A DNA stretch of 64,000 bases, taken from contig CM061227.1 in the NCBI GenBank assembly GCA_030844895.1, positions 76,496,575-76,560,574 on the forward strand, written 5' to 3'. A program made the translations under genes and the position numbers. Position 1 is the first letter of the stretch; the number at the start of each line of letters is the position of its first letter. This DNA is from Ambrosia x helenae. Its lineage: Eukaryota; Streptophyta; Magnoliopsida; Asterales; Asteraceae. A model generated the notes under the pieces. The model was not told the DNA's origin. It was given only the letters and a program-made list of their open reading frames with translations, and made no database searches. Below, piece by piece: positions 52,158 through 61,881 of this stretch.

Positions 52158-52769
52158 ATGTGGAACTTTCCAACAACACCAAGACCTACTACTACACCAC
52201 AACAGCAAGTGACAATGGATCCTTGGTCTGTAGCTGCCCAGAAGACGACTAGTCAATCATCTCAACCGATCAACTACTTAGCAATGACTAGTTCGATGCC
52301 ACAACAAGTTACACAACCACCACAACAACCCATGACTGATTATTGGGGAGTTGCAGCAGCCGCGGTACACTCTCAAACTACCAATGCTATTTCTACGCTA
52401 ATTCATGACTTATCTTTAGGTAATGGGAGTCGTCCACCAAAGCTTATGGAGATGGTGGATTATAATCAATGGAAGACCAAGTTCAAGATACATTTGGAGG
52501 GAATGGGAATGGATGGCACCGAGGCATGGCAAATGATAGCTAAGGGGTATGTAGCACTAGTTTTGGAGAACACTGGTGAACCGATTCCATTAGAGAGCTT
52601 AGCTGAGGATGAGAAGAAAAAGTTTGCGGTGGAGAAGAAGGCGTTATCACAACTATCTCAGGCTATTAACACTGATCTTCTACATCAGTTCGGGTCTTGC
52701 ACAACCATAAAGCAGCTGTGGGATATGTGAAAGAATCGTCATGATGGGAATGAGAAAACAAGGAAGTTA
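52158..52769 (+). pseudogene. SV3 gag, N-terminal fragment (UBN2 domain)
   Basis: ATG 52158, MWNFPTTPRPT head then the UBN2-type domain (WKTKFKIHLEGMGMDGTEAW, LLHQFGSCTTIKQLWD). Close to SV2 Gag residues 1-190. A TGA at 52728-52730 interrupts just after KQLWDM. Gag-like codons (NRHDGNEKTRK) follow in frame and break off at about 52769, where unrelated leader-type sequence begins. Confidence 0.8.
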
Positions 52770-53447
52770 AATTGATCTGAATTGATGAAAACAGATTAGA
52801 ATTCTGGTTTAAAGATCAAAACCCTAGATTTTGAAGCTTTTCATAAAAACATGGTTTTTGATTGAATTGGAGTTGAATTTGATGTTATTTTCAAAAATCC
52901 TTTCACAAATGTTTGTCTAAACTCAAATCCGCACAAAACCTATCAAATTTCATTACATTTGGTGAAAATTTTGTCAAAAACTCACCAGATTCGTGTTCTT
53001 GAGGTTGAAGATGATGAACAGACCTGAAAAGGTCGAATGTGAGATTTGAGGGTCGAACCAAGCTTTTTCTGGTCGAACGTGAACCATTTTAGGTCGAACC
53101 AAGAGGTTGTGTGTGTTGTTCTGTACATTCGACCAAGGTTTGGTACATTCGACCTTACGGGAGGTCGAAAGTGGAATTAAAGTGGTCGAAAGTGAGTCAG
53201 TGTTTTACTATTTTCACATTCGAGTCAGTGAAAAGGGTCGAACCTGGAAATTTTCCACATTCGAACCCTCAATTACGTTTCTTAAGGTCGAACTTAGACT
53301 GAGACACATTCGACCCTTGTAAAAGGTCGAATAAGACTGGTTATTTCCACATTCGAACCTACGAATATTCGGATAATATTTTTCAAATTTTAAGGTGTAA
53401 AAAATTTCCTGTTTTTAGAAAATTTTTGAAATAATTTTTGTTGAAAA
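52770..53447 (+). other. Second leader-like segment inside SV3 gag
   Basis: Non-coding and AT-rich, with its own GGTCGAA/TTCGACC array (53030-53360), the layout of a Sirevirus leader but not a copy of the SV3 leader at 51564. Followed directly by an ATG (53448) and the C-terminal half of gag. Suggests recombination between two related element RNAs. Confidence 0.6.
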
Positions 53448-54992
53448 ATGATAAATTACTTGGCTATATCAAGAACCGATGATCAGATAAAAACTGCAAT
53501 GCAACAAAAGCTAACATGGGAACAAGTTGTTGCATCTAAGATTCAACAATCTGTTACACGACCAGTTGGGCAATCAACTGATAAAATGGTTAATTTGAAT
53601 GAGTGTGTTAATAGAGAAAGTGTTAAAAGTAATGCAGTGTGTCTTGTCAAACAAATGGGAAATGATGATTCAAGTGATTTGTCAAAGAGTGATTTGAGTT
53701 CTGATACAAGTTCAGAACAGAGTGAATCAAGAGGAAGTGATACATCAAATGTTGATGTAAATTCTGAGAATGGTTCTAAGAATGGTAATAATTCAGACAC
53801 TGAGGTGAAATTTAATGCTGAATGTGCTAATTGTTCTGATTGTGTCAAATTGAAAAATGAAGTGCTAAAACTTCTTGAGGACAAACAGAACTTAACAAAT
53901 AAACTTGAAAGATTTCAAATTGAAAATAAAATTTTGGCAAATAATGAAAGAAATTTTATGAATCAAATTGTATATTTTAAGAAAGAGATTTCAGAACTTC
54001 ATAACACCATTTCAAAGAATAATTCCACATCAGAGTTGGAAATCACAACACCTTGTGTTGTTGATCCTAGTTCTGAGGTGAAATCAAAACTTGAAGTGAA
54101 AAATGAAAATGTGGTTGTCACTTCAGAAACTGAATCTGAAGAAAAACCCATATTCAAGTTTCCTGAAGGAATTGAAGGATCCTATATGTTGGAAGGACAG
54201 GACAAATTGATTTTCAACAAAGATTTTCCAATTGATAATATCGAACAATCGTTACTTAAATGTATCTTTGTCGATAATAATGATTTGATAATTAGAAATC
54301 AATTTGATCATTTACATTTTGAATTCAGTCCTAACCAACATGAGAATGAAAAGGATCAGCCTGGGAACAACAAGAAAAATCCTAGGGCAAAAGGACCAAA
54401 ACCAAACAAATCGAAAGGCAATGATCAGATGAAAAATTCTTATCATGAGAATTCAAACAGTTTTTCATCTAGAACACATGACTTTTATGATTCTCAAAGT
54501 TACTCTCGATTTGATGGTTATTGGAGAAACAAATCACCACAGTATTCTCATGGTTATGTTGAATGGAGAAGCTGTTTTGAATGTGGTGAAGTTGGTCATA
54601 TTGCTGCTCATTGTTCCTACTGGTATTGGGATGAAGGGTATGCATGTGATTTTGTGGAATATAGGTCTTGTTATAACTGTGGAGAGTGTGGGCATTTAGT
54701 TGCTGCCTGTCCGTATGTTAAACAGAAAAAGACCGAAGTGAAATTTGCTAAAAATTCAGGTAATGTCAAAAAGCCTGTATCCCCAAAACCATCAAGAAAC
54801 AAAAGGGTAAACAGGCTGTGTATGACAATCGTAACAAAATTGCTTTCAATAAAAATGGAGATTGTGATAGGGTTGCTAAGGTAAGGGGGAGTTCTAAAGC
54901 TAAGCCTAAGAATAGCTCTAAACCTGAATCTTCATCAGTTAAGTCTGAAAAGATTCCAAACAAAGTTCAGAAGCAGGTTTCAAATAAGAAAT
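53448..54992 (+). pseudogene. SV3 gag, C-terminal half with coiled coil and two CCHC knuckles
   Basis: ATG 53448, MINYLAISRTDDQ, a Ser/Asp-rich region, a coiled coil (about 53850-54020), then knuckles CFECGEVGHIAAHC (about 54572) and CYNCGECGHLVAAC (about 54670). The frame shifts at about 54808. The continuing gag-like tail (VYDNRNKIAFNKNGDCDRVAK) carries a strong donor-like AAG|GTAAGG at 54880/54881 in phase 0 and ends TAA at about 54992. Confidence 0.75.
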
Positions 54993-55206
54993 AAGAAAAA
55001 TCAATAATCAAAACGATTTCAACAAAGTCTAAAATAAACTCTGAACGTGTTTGGAAACCCAAATCACTTTCTAAATCAATAGCAATTTCTACTTCAAATC
55101 AATCCATTGAAAAACCAATTGATTTTTCAAAGGAGAATGGATTGATGTTCCGAGAATTGATGACCTTGGACGACCCATCATTGTGAAGGGATGGGTTCCT
55201 CTCTCC

Positions 55207-55285
55207 TACTAATTGTTTAACAAGTGTGCAGGTTGTTCCAGATAGACCTATTAGCTATCTTTTGATAGTTGATAGTGGAGCATCT
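55207..55285 (+). pseudogene. SV3 gag-pol border: splice-like acceptor and pol stub
   Basis: TACTAATTG (gag TAA at 55210-55212) then TGTGCAG ending 55231. Pol is open in phase 0 from 55232, with the protease start ISYLLIVDSGAS, and is lost right after the active site. The next 270 nt match no pol domain. The same border architecture occurs in SV1 and SV2. Confidence 0.65.
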
Positions 55286-56565
55286 GTATACAAAATATTT
55301 ATTGGAGAGGTGAAGGTCAAAGAAGGGATATTGAAAAAGGAAAACATGATTTAAACAGAGTGGAGAGTGTTTGTCGTCTGTTTCCAACCTGTGAAGCCGG
55401 AAAACGTTGCAATCTCATGCAATTGCTCTCAGGCTTTGGATTTCTACAACAGATGCAACAAAATGGTTTATTCTAAACTCTCTTATCTTTGTTAATGGTT
55501 TTACTATTTGAACGAACAAAGTGAATCAAGTATTTTGAGTGGGAAAATGGTTTTTGAAATTCAATGAGTAAACCGCATCGGATATCATTTTATTTTTGTT
55601 TTTCTTCAAAAGTTTAAAAAAAATTCAAAAATATGCTTATTTTTAGATTTTTAGGGGGAGAAAATTTTAGAAAAATTAAAATAAAATTTAGCAAATCCAA
55701 AATGAGTTTTCCTGGAGAAAAAGAGGAGATGATACTACATCAGTGGACTGTCAGACTACTCTGAATACAAAATGTATGAATAAACATTGAGTAACCACTA
55801 CAATTATATATTGGTAGGCTTGAAATCAAAGTTTAAAGTTCAGCATGGTGATATAAACTTAAAATCATTAACTGATAATCATGTGGATCAACGTCTCGTT
55901 GACATATGGTCTTAGTACCAAAATTTCGTTTGATAGATTGCCAAATTGGAGGTTTCGGGTCGTTATATTGTTAGTTATCTGGGGATAGCCTAATTGATCT
56001 TTTGTCGTATTGATTTACGGACCTAGATCAGTCAGGGTATCTTAACAAAAGATCTTTAATGACAAATCCTTAAGTTACCGAATGAGGAACTTAACATGTG
56101 TGATGATAATCAAAGATTATCTAATGCATCGTATCAATACTATGATAAAAATCATGTATGATATTAGTCCTCACCCTGGTTGAGTGCATAAGTCGCTTTG
56201 AAGCATTAATTTGCTCACCTGTCACCGCTGTGCCTCATACCTTGTAACTAACGGATAACTACAATATAATCACGCGTTACGATGAAGCTTTGTGCAATTC
56301 TTGATACGGGAATGTGTCACGTGCGCGGGGACCATAAATTTTTCAGTATCTAATATTACCATAATGTATCTGAAATGCTGAACAATGAATGATGATTCTA
56401 GGTTTTAGTGGACAAACATACTGGTAATGGTTGTAGGATGCTCAATGTTAAAAAGCAGAAAATTGATCAAAAAGAGCTTTGACTGACTGTTTCAATACTG
56501 ATATGATCCTCTTACCGGAATATTCACAAAAATATGTTCAGTTTACTTTTATGCAATTCCATTTG
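55286..56565 (+). other. SV3 post-pol region with block conserved in SV2
   Basis: 55286-55600 unrecognised. 55650 has AGGGGGAGA (polypurine-like). 55690-56340 is the non-coding block shared with SV2 28340-28990. Confidence 0.7.
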
Positions 56566-57252
56566 AAAATTCAAAAAGATTTTTGGTGTGTTTTAGCATA
56601 AACTTTGAAAAATCAAAATGTTTTGTTTCTACTTTATTTTCGATAACCGATGATGGGATACTTAATGTGAATGCTCAGATACTTAAAAGTTGAAAAAGAC
56701 TACAGATTTTCAAGTTTCTAGTGCATATTAAAAATGTTTAATAGTTCAGGGGGGGAACTATTGAGGGTCAAAAGGAATGTGAAGAGTACTTCCGAGATTT
56801 TTGTCGTTTCTAAAGCTGGTTGTAGTTTGTGCAGTATTGAGGGTCAAAAGGAATGTGAAGAGTACTTCCGAGATTTTTCTGCAGAATCAAACACAACAGG
56901 TGCACTGCTCAAGACTCATCGACAAAGCATGAAATTAAACAAGACCCACACCTGAACAACAAGATCACCAGAACAACATAATTTAGTCAGAGGTTGAAAA
57001 AGAAATGACTGAAGATCAAAGAATTTCAAGGATTGTTGTCTGTCTTCATCTCTGGACCAACAAAAGACAAAGCCAAGATTTCTTGAGTCTGTCTGAGATT
57101 TCAAAGCTTACTGCAAAGATAGACAAGAACCTCGACACAAACGTGCATGAAAATGGAAAGTTTTCAATTCGTTCAAGATGATGATTGCAAGACTTGAAGA
57201 ATTGATAGTTTTCTAGATTTAGTACATCACTAGCTAGGTCCAAGGGGGAGAT
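56566..57252 (+). other. SV3 3' internal end (second copy) with a 44-bp tandem duplication
   Basis: Counterpart of 49972-50920 without the MITE. It has an extra tandem copy of about 44 bp (TATTGAGGGTCAAAAGGAAT... at 56759 and 56835) absent from the first copy. Polypurine tract at 57243-57252. Confidence 0.8.
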
Positions 57253-57556
57253 TGTAAGTGCATTATTCATGTATGTCCCCAGCTAGTGATCCAGTACTGA
57301 ATGTCGAAGGTTCAGATAATCAGAAAACGACCAAGACTTTAACCTGAAGATACATTTGACCAGTCGAGAGGACGAATGTAGTTTGTCTGGATTGAATGTG
57401 GATTGATTGAAGAAGAAGGCTTCATTCGAACCCTTAAAGGGTCGAATGAACACCTTCGACCTCATGAAAGGGGCGAAGGTGGAAGGCTATATAAAGGGAA
57501 AAGTTTGTTATTTTGAAGAGAGAGTTATCATTTGGAGCGTTTCCCTAGTTTGTGTG
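57253..57556 (+). repeat. SV3 3' LTR, truncated by insertion of GA
   Basis: First 304 bp match 50921-51226, then break at GTGTG where GA's LTR (TGTAACACCCC) begins. The remaining half of this LTR must lie to the right of GA and GB, outside the window. Confidence 0.9.
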
Positions 57557-60214
57557 TGTAACACCCCAACCGATGGCGGAAACATCGGGATGTCACGTAT
57601 TGATGATTATTCAGTAACTCATGGTGAATAATAAATTTCATTAAATGATTTAAATAAATTACATACAATTTTTCTACAATAAGTCGTACATCAAAATGAA
57701 TAATACTATGTACACATCTGCAAGCATTAACTCAAATCTTCAAGCAAGTGGAACCTGAAACATGTTAAGTTTGAAAATATTTTGGGTCAACAAAAGTTGG
57801 TGAGAATACATAGGTTTTTGATAACAATAGTTTGTACAACAATCACAGTTGTATAATGGTAGAGTATGAGACCGACATATAACAATGCGTCTTTGTACAA
57901 TCAAACCTTGTGTCGACTGATGACTAACTCGCAAGTTAGTTAAATGTTGTTACTGTTATCGATCATCCCTGAATTTATGCGGGGGGATGGGTTTGTCAGA
58001 CCTATAGCGCTATAATCTAAACAGGCGGCTTGATCAATGTTAATGATTGTACTGTGTCTTTTTGTTACAGTCAATTGATAGATGATGATGTAATTGAATC
58101 ACAAGTAAGTATGAGTAAATGGTAGTATAAAATGTTTAAACATGTTTCACCCCAATAATAGTGAAAATAGAGGAAAGGGGCTATGTAAACTCACCTTAAT
58201 GATAGTGTTGAATCCCTTGATATAGAATAAATGTGGCACAATGATTCCAAGTATCACCCTATGTTTAAGGCAATAACATAAATGTTGGGAAAACTTAAAA
58301 GTCTAAGTCTTCTATTCCAAAGGTATTCTAGGGTTCCTAATTTGGGGATTGATAATTGATTGGTAATTAATTTAGAATAATTGTTAATTACATAATTAAA
58401 GAAATAATTAATAGAAAAGGATTTTTGGTAATTCTCAATTAAAGATGGTTGTATTAAAATGTAGTAAATGTGAAAATAATTTTTATAAAATTATTTTCTT
58501 AAGTAATGAATATATATTATATTAATAATTATCTGACAAAATATAGACTTAATATTTAAAAATATTAAAAATTACAAATTTCGAATCAAAATTTTATTTT
58601 TCTGGTCTAAATGATTAATAATAATTTATGTGAAATTTTGATATAAAAATAATGAAAAATGGATTTATTATGATTTATTTATGATTAAAATAACAAAACC
58701 GATTAAAAATATTAAATAAATGATTTTTCAGAATTAAAAATCATTTCTGAAATGTTTATTGTTTTATAAGTTTAGGATAATTTTTGTGGAAATTTATAAA
58801 TCGTTTTGATATTTTTATAGAATTTTATAATTAAAATAGAATAAACTTGAAATATTTATTATATATATTAAATAAATAATTTTTGGAAATCTAAAAATTG
58901 TATAATAAAGTTTACCATTTGTATAACATAAAACAAATTTTGTAGAATTTATAGAAATTGTTTTGTTAAATAAAAGGATTTTTTTTATAAATTTGATTAA
59001 TAAAAGAATTATAAAAATTCATTATTTAATATTAGGTAGTATTTAAATAAAATACAAACTGAGTTGTAAATATTCTCAGGTCTAGACCAATTGGTCTGGG
59101 CTTGTGATTATAAGCTTTAGTTATGCAAGGATCATGGGTTCGAGTCCGGTTGATAGCCGATTTTTACATAATTATTTTTCCTTTTTAAAGGATATTTTTT
59201 TAAAAAAAAATAGCGTAGTGGCCGGGACTCGAACTTGAGACCTCGGCTGGCCAGATACTCAGGCGCGTTTAAACAACTGATCTGAGGATCAGTTTGTTAA
59301 TTCTTTTGTTTGGTTTTAGTTATAAACAGACCTGCAGACATGTCATCTTCCCCAAATCAAAACATAAGAACCCTAAAATTTTAATCTGCATAATTGTCAG
59401 ACGATTACCCCAGAAATCATGGGGTTATCAATCGACTCATAACAATGAACAAATACACAAGTTTGATTTAGACTTACAAAAATCCACGGCTATTTAACTC
59501 GGGCGAGTCCACAGAAAATCAAACAACTCAATAATCACGAGCCAAGAATGAAATAGAAAGAGAATTTAGAATAGGAGGATGTATTTCGGCACTGTCTGTA
59601 ACAAATAGGATTATCAATTTATATTATTATGGCTCGTGATTCAAGTTTGGAAGTTTGACTTTTGCCCGGTCAAACACGCGTTAATGTAGCCAAATTAGGA
59701 ATGATTTTGCACTATTTGTTGAATCAAAGGTTTATCACATTCAATTGTTTCCATTTCCGATCTATTGCCGCGTCAGATTTGTTTGATTATTGGTTGGTAG
59801 GTCAAAAAGAAAAAAAAATAAAAGGAAATGAGCAAGGTGTGTATCGAATAGCAGGGAAATGGGAAAGAGGGTGGTTTGGGCCGGGTATTTGGTTGGCTTG
59901 GGCTGGGTCCAGGAGCTTTGGTGGGTTAGGGAATTTGGTTTTACAAACTTGGGTGGGTTTTGGTTTGGTTAGACAAGTAAATGTATTAATACACTTCATA
60001 TTTATTTATTTATTTTTTATTATTATTTTTTTTAAAAAAAAAACTAATATTATTATTATTATTATTATAAATAAGATGAATGATTGTGTATATATACGAA
60101 TATATATATATTGTAGAGTTCCTGTAGAAATATCGGTTGGTGTGAATGGGATAAAATGAACAAGAAAGTAATTTCTTTTAAATAAATATTGGGGAAAATT
60201 TTAATAAGGTTACA
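57557..60214 (-). repeat. GA LTR (3' LTR in element orientation)
   Basis: Plus strand TGTAACACCCC...AAGGTTACA, 2658 bp, very AT-rich in the middle. It begins like 61882, a diverged relative. It contains B-box-like motifs at 59137 and 59225. The frames within (59294-59497, 59662-60159) are not supported as genes. Confidence 0.8.
59095..59290. other. Two tRNA-like B-box segments in opposite orientation inside the GA LTR
   Basis: GGTTCGAGTCC at 59137-59147 on the plus strand is a perfect pol III B box. On the minus strand AGTTCGAGTCC lies at 59235-59225. No complete tRNA cloverleaf was found. Confidence 0.45.
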
Positions 60215-60245
60215 GTCTCCCCTACTTTTTGGAACTTCGTCCCGA
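60215..60245 (-). promoter_or_regulatory. GA polypurine tract
   Basis: On the minus strand AAAAAGTAGGGGAGAC immediately precedes the LTR start TGTAACC at 60214. Confidence 0.75.
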
Positions 60246-60719
60246 AGTTATTAAAACATAGGGTTGAGGGTGATTAGGTAGAAATTAGGGCAACTGTGGT
60301 TTGGGTTAAGGTATGACGGGAATTTATAGTTAATAGAATAATATGTTTCGAATAATTTGGATAAGAGAATTGATGTGTGTGAGTTTTAAGGGTCTGATTA
60401 GGTTCGTCTGAAGTAGCAAGGAGCATAAGAATCTAGCAAAATACTAAAGTTAAGTTTTAGGAATCTCAAAAGAAATACATGAGTTGATTGATTATAGGAA
60501 GACTAAATGAACTACCAGATAATTATAGTTTATAATTGACTAGCTACTGAAAACCTTGATAGAATTTCACACTACCTTAACGTACCTGTAAATTCATGAT
60601 TACGTTCCGGACCGCAATCACCAATTTACCTTACATTAGGGTTTTGTGTCCTTCTATTACTCTAACACATATGTAAGTAATGCAGAAATAATCATGTGGT
60701 TGAACCTTTGTATTTAATG

Positions 60720-60980
60720 AGTCCAACTGTTGAGCAGGGAAAAGACTCTCACCAGTTAGTGAGTAGGAACCTCTACCAATTGTTGAGCAGGTTCGATAGC
60801 CTCCACCAGTCGTGGAGCAGGTTGTAGGGCCTCTCCCGACTGAGCAGGTTCGATATCCTCCACCAGTCGTGGAGCAGGTTGTAGGGCCTCTCCCGACTGT
60901 TGAAAAGACATGATGACCTCTACCAATCGTTGAGTAGGTTATTTGGTATTCAACTAACTGTTGAGCAAGTACTTTTATCC
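60720..60980. repeat. Tandem repeat in the GA spacer
   Basis: Alternating units of CTCCACCAGTCGTGGAGCAGG and CTCTCCCGACTG, with variants; four to five units. CACCAGTCGTGG-type units are partly self-complementary. Confidence 0.8.
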
Positions 60981-61254
60981 TCCATTAAGTGTAGCAATTA
61001 TTACACTCATAAATTGCAAATTGATAATATGTTTATGCAAGCAAGTTTATAGGTAATACGAGTATAGTATATGAGTTGTAGTTGTATAGATTTAGATATT
61101 GATATAGCAATTAGTTCACAAGCATGCATCCAAGTGTTATGATCATAAACAACTCTCAGATAAAAATTTCGATACTAGAATTTTATTACTTGAGTCGAAT
61201 AGCGTCAATACATAGAATAAAAAGCAAACAACATTCAAATGGTGGGACTTGCTG

Positions 61255-61881
61255 TTAAGTAGCTGGAGGGTCTTGATCTCGGTTTAGTTTAGGGCATCGG
61301 TTACGGAAGTGATTTGGGTCTCCACATTCATAGCACTGACCATAGTTGTATCGATTAGGATTAGTAGCCTGAGCAGGGTTGGTGGGTTGGTTAGCATTAG
61401 GGTTTGGGGTCTCGCGACATGTGTTGACCAGATGGCCATACTTACCACAATTGGTGCACAAGCGACACGCTGAAGCAGTGGGATGATGTCGTTTGCATGT
61501 GTTACACAATGGATAGTTTCCTATATAAGGTTTCTTGTTAGAAGCTTGTGTAGTGAGGTTGACATCAGGATCCCTAGCCTTACGCTTCTGGTTCTCAGTA
61601 GTTACCGCGGCTACAATACTTGCTTTCTCGCCTTTCCGAACTAAGGTACCGTTCTTTACGTGATTGTCAGTTAAGGTAGCTGCTAGACGTTTGGCCTCTT
61701 CGAGGGTGGCAGGGTTCCTTCCCCACACCGTGTCCTGAATCTGCATGGGTAACCCACCGATATATTTCTCAATGGCTACAGGTAGAGGAGTGACCTTATG
61801 GGGCAACAACAGACTGAGCTCATGGAAGCGGGTATTATAGGCAAGGTTTTCCCCACTATCCTGAGCAAGGGTGTGGAACTC
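61255..61881 (-). pseudogene. GA gag, C-terminal part with two CCHC knuckles
   Basis: Minus-strand frame from the GB insertion point to a stop at 61255-61257: EFHTLAQDSGENLAYNTRFH, IEKYIGGLPMQIQDTVWG, LEEAKRLAATLTD (gypsy capsid C-terminal region), then CTNCGKYGHLVNTC and CYECGDPNHFRNRC knuckles with a further Cys/His cluster before them. It ends with a stop rather than running into protease. The N-terminal part lies beyond GB. No lesion in the visible part. Confidence 0.85.

Larger units (their letters stand above)
50921..57556 (+). mobile_element. SV3: non-autonomous gag-only Sirevirus derivative
   Basis: Two LTRs, tRNA-Met primer site, leader, gag pieces, a pol stub of about 20 codons, conserved post-pol spacer and 3' end. 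Integrase, RT, RNase H and the third ORF are absent. Leader and Gag start (MWNFPTTPRP) and the post-pol block show close kinship to SV2, but LTRs differ. The 3' LTR is truncated by GA at 57556. The LTR parts that can be compared differ at about 8 of 304 positions. Confidence 0.85.
57557..61881 (-). mobile_element. GA: Ty3/gypsy-related element with gag but no pol seen (antisense)
   Basis: Minus-strand element: LTR at 57557-60214, polypurine tract next to it, a 1-kb repeat-bearing spacer, then gag 61255-61881, interrupted by GB. In this orientation pol would have to lie between gag and the LTR at 60214, and there is none, so it is gag-only, like the TR-GAG class of non-autonomous elements. A 5-bp GTGTG (57552-57556) may be its target duplication. 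Confidence 0.75.

Noticed and set aside
59662..60159. ORF of 165 codons in the GA LTR
   Set aside because: Composed of AT-rich and simple-repeat sequence (ATT triplets), ends in low complexity, no domain.
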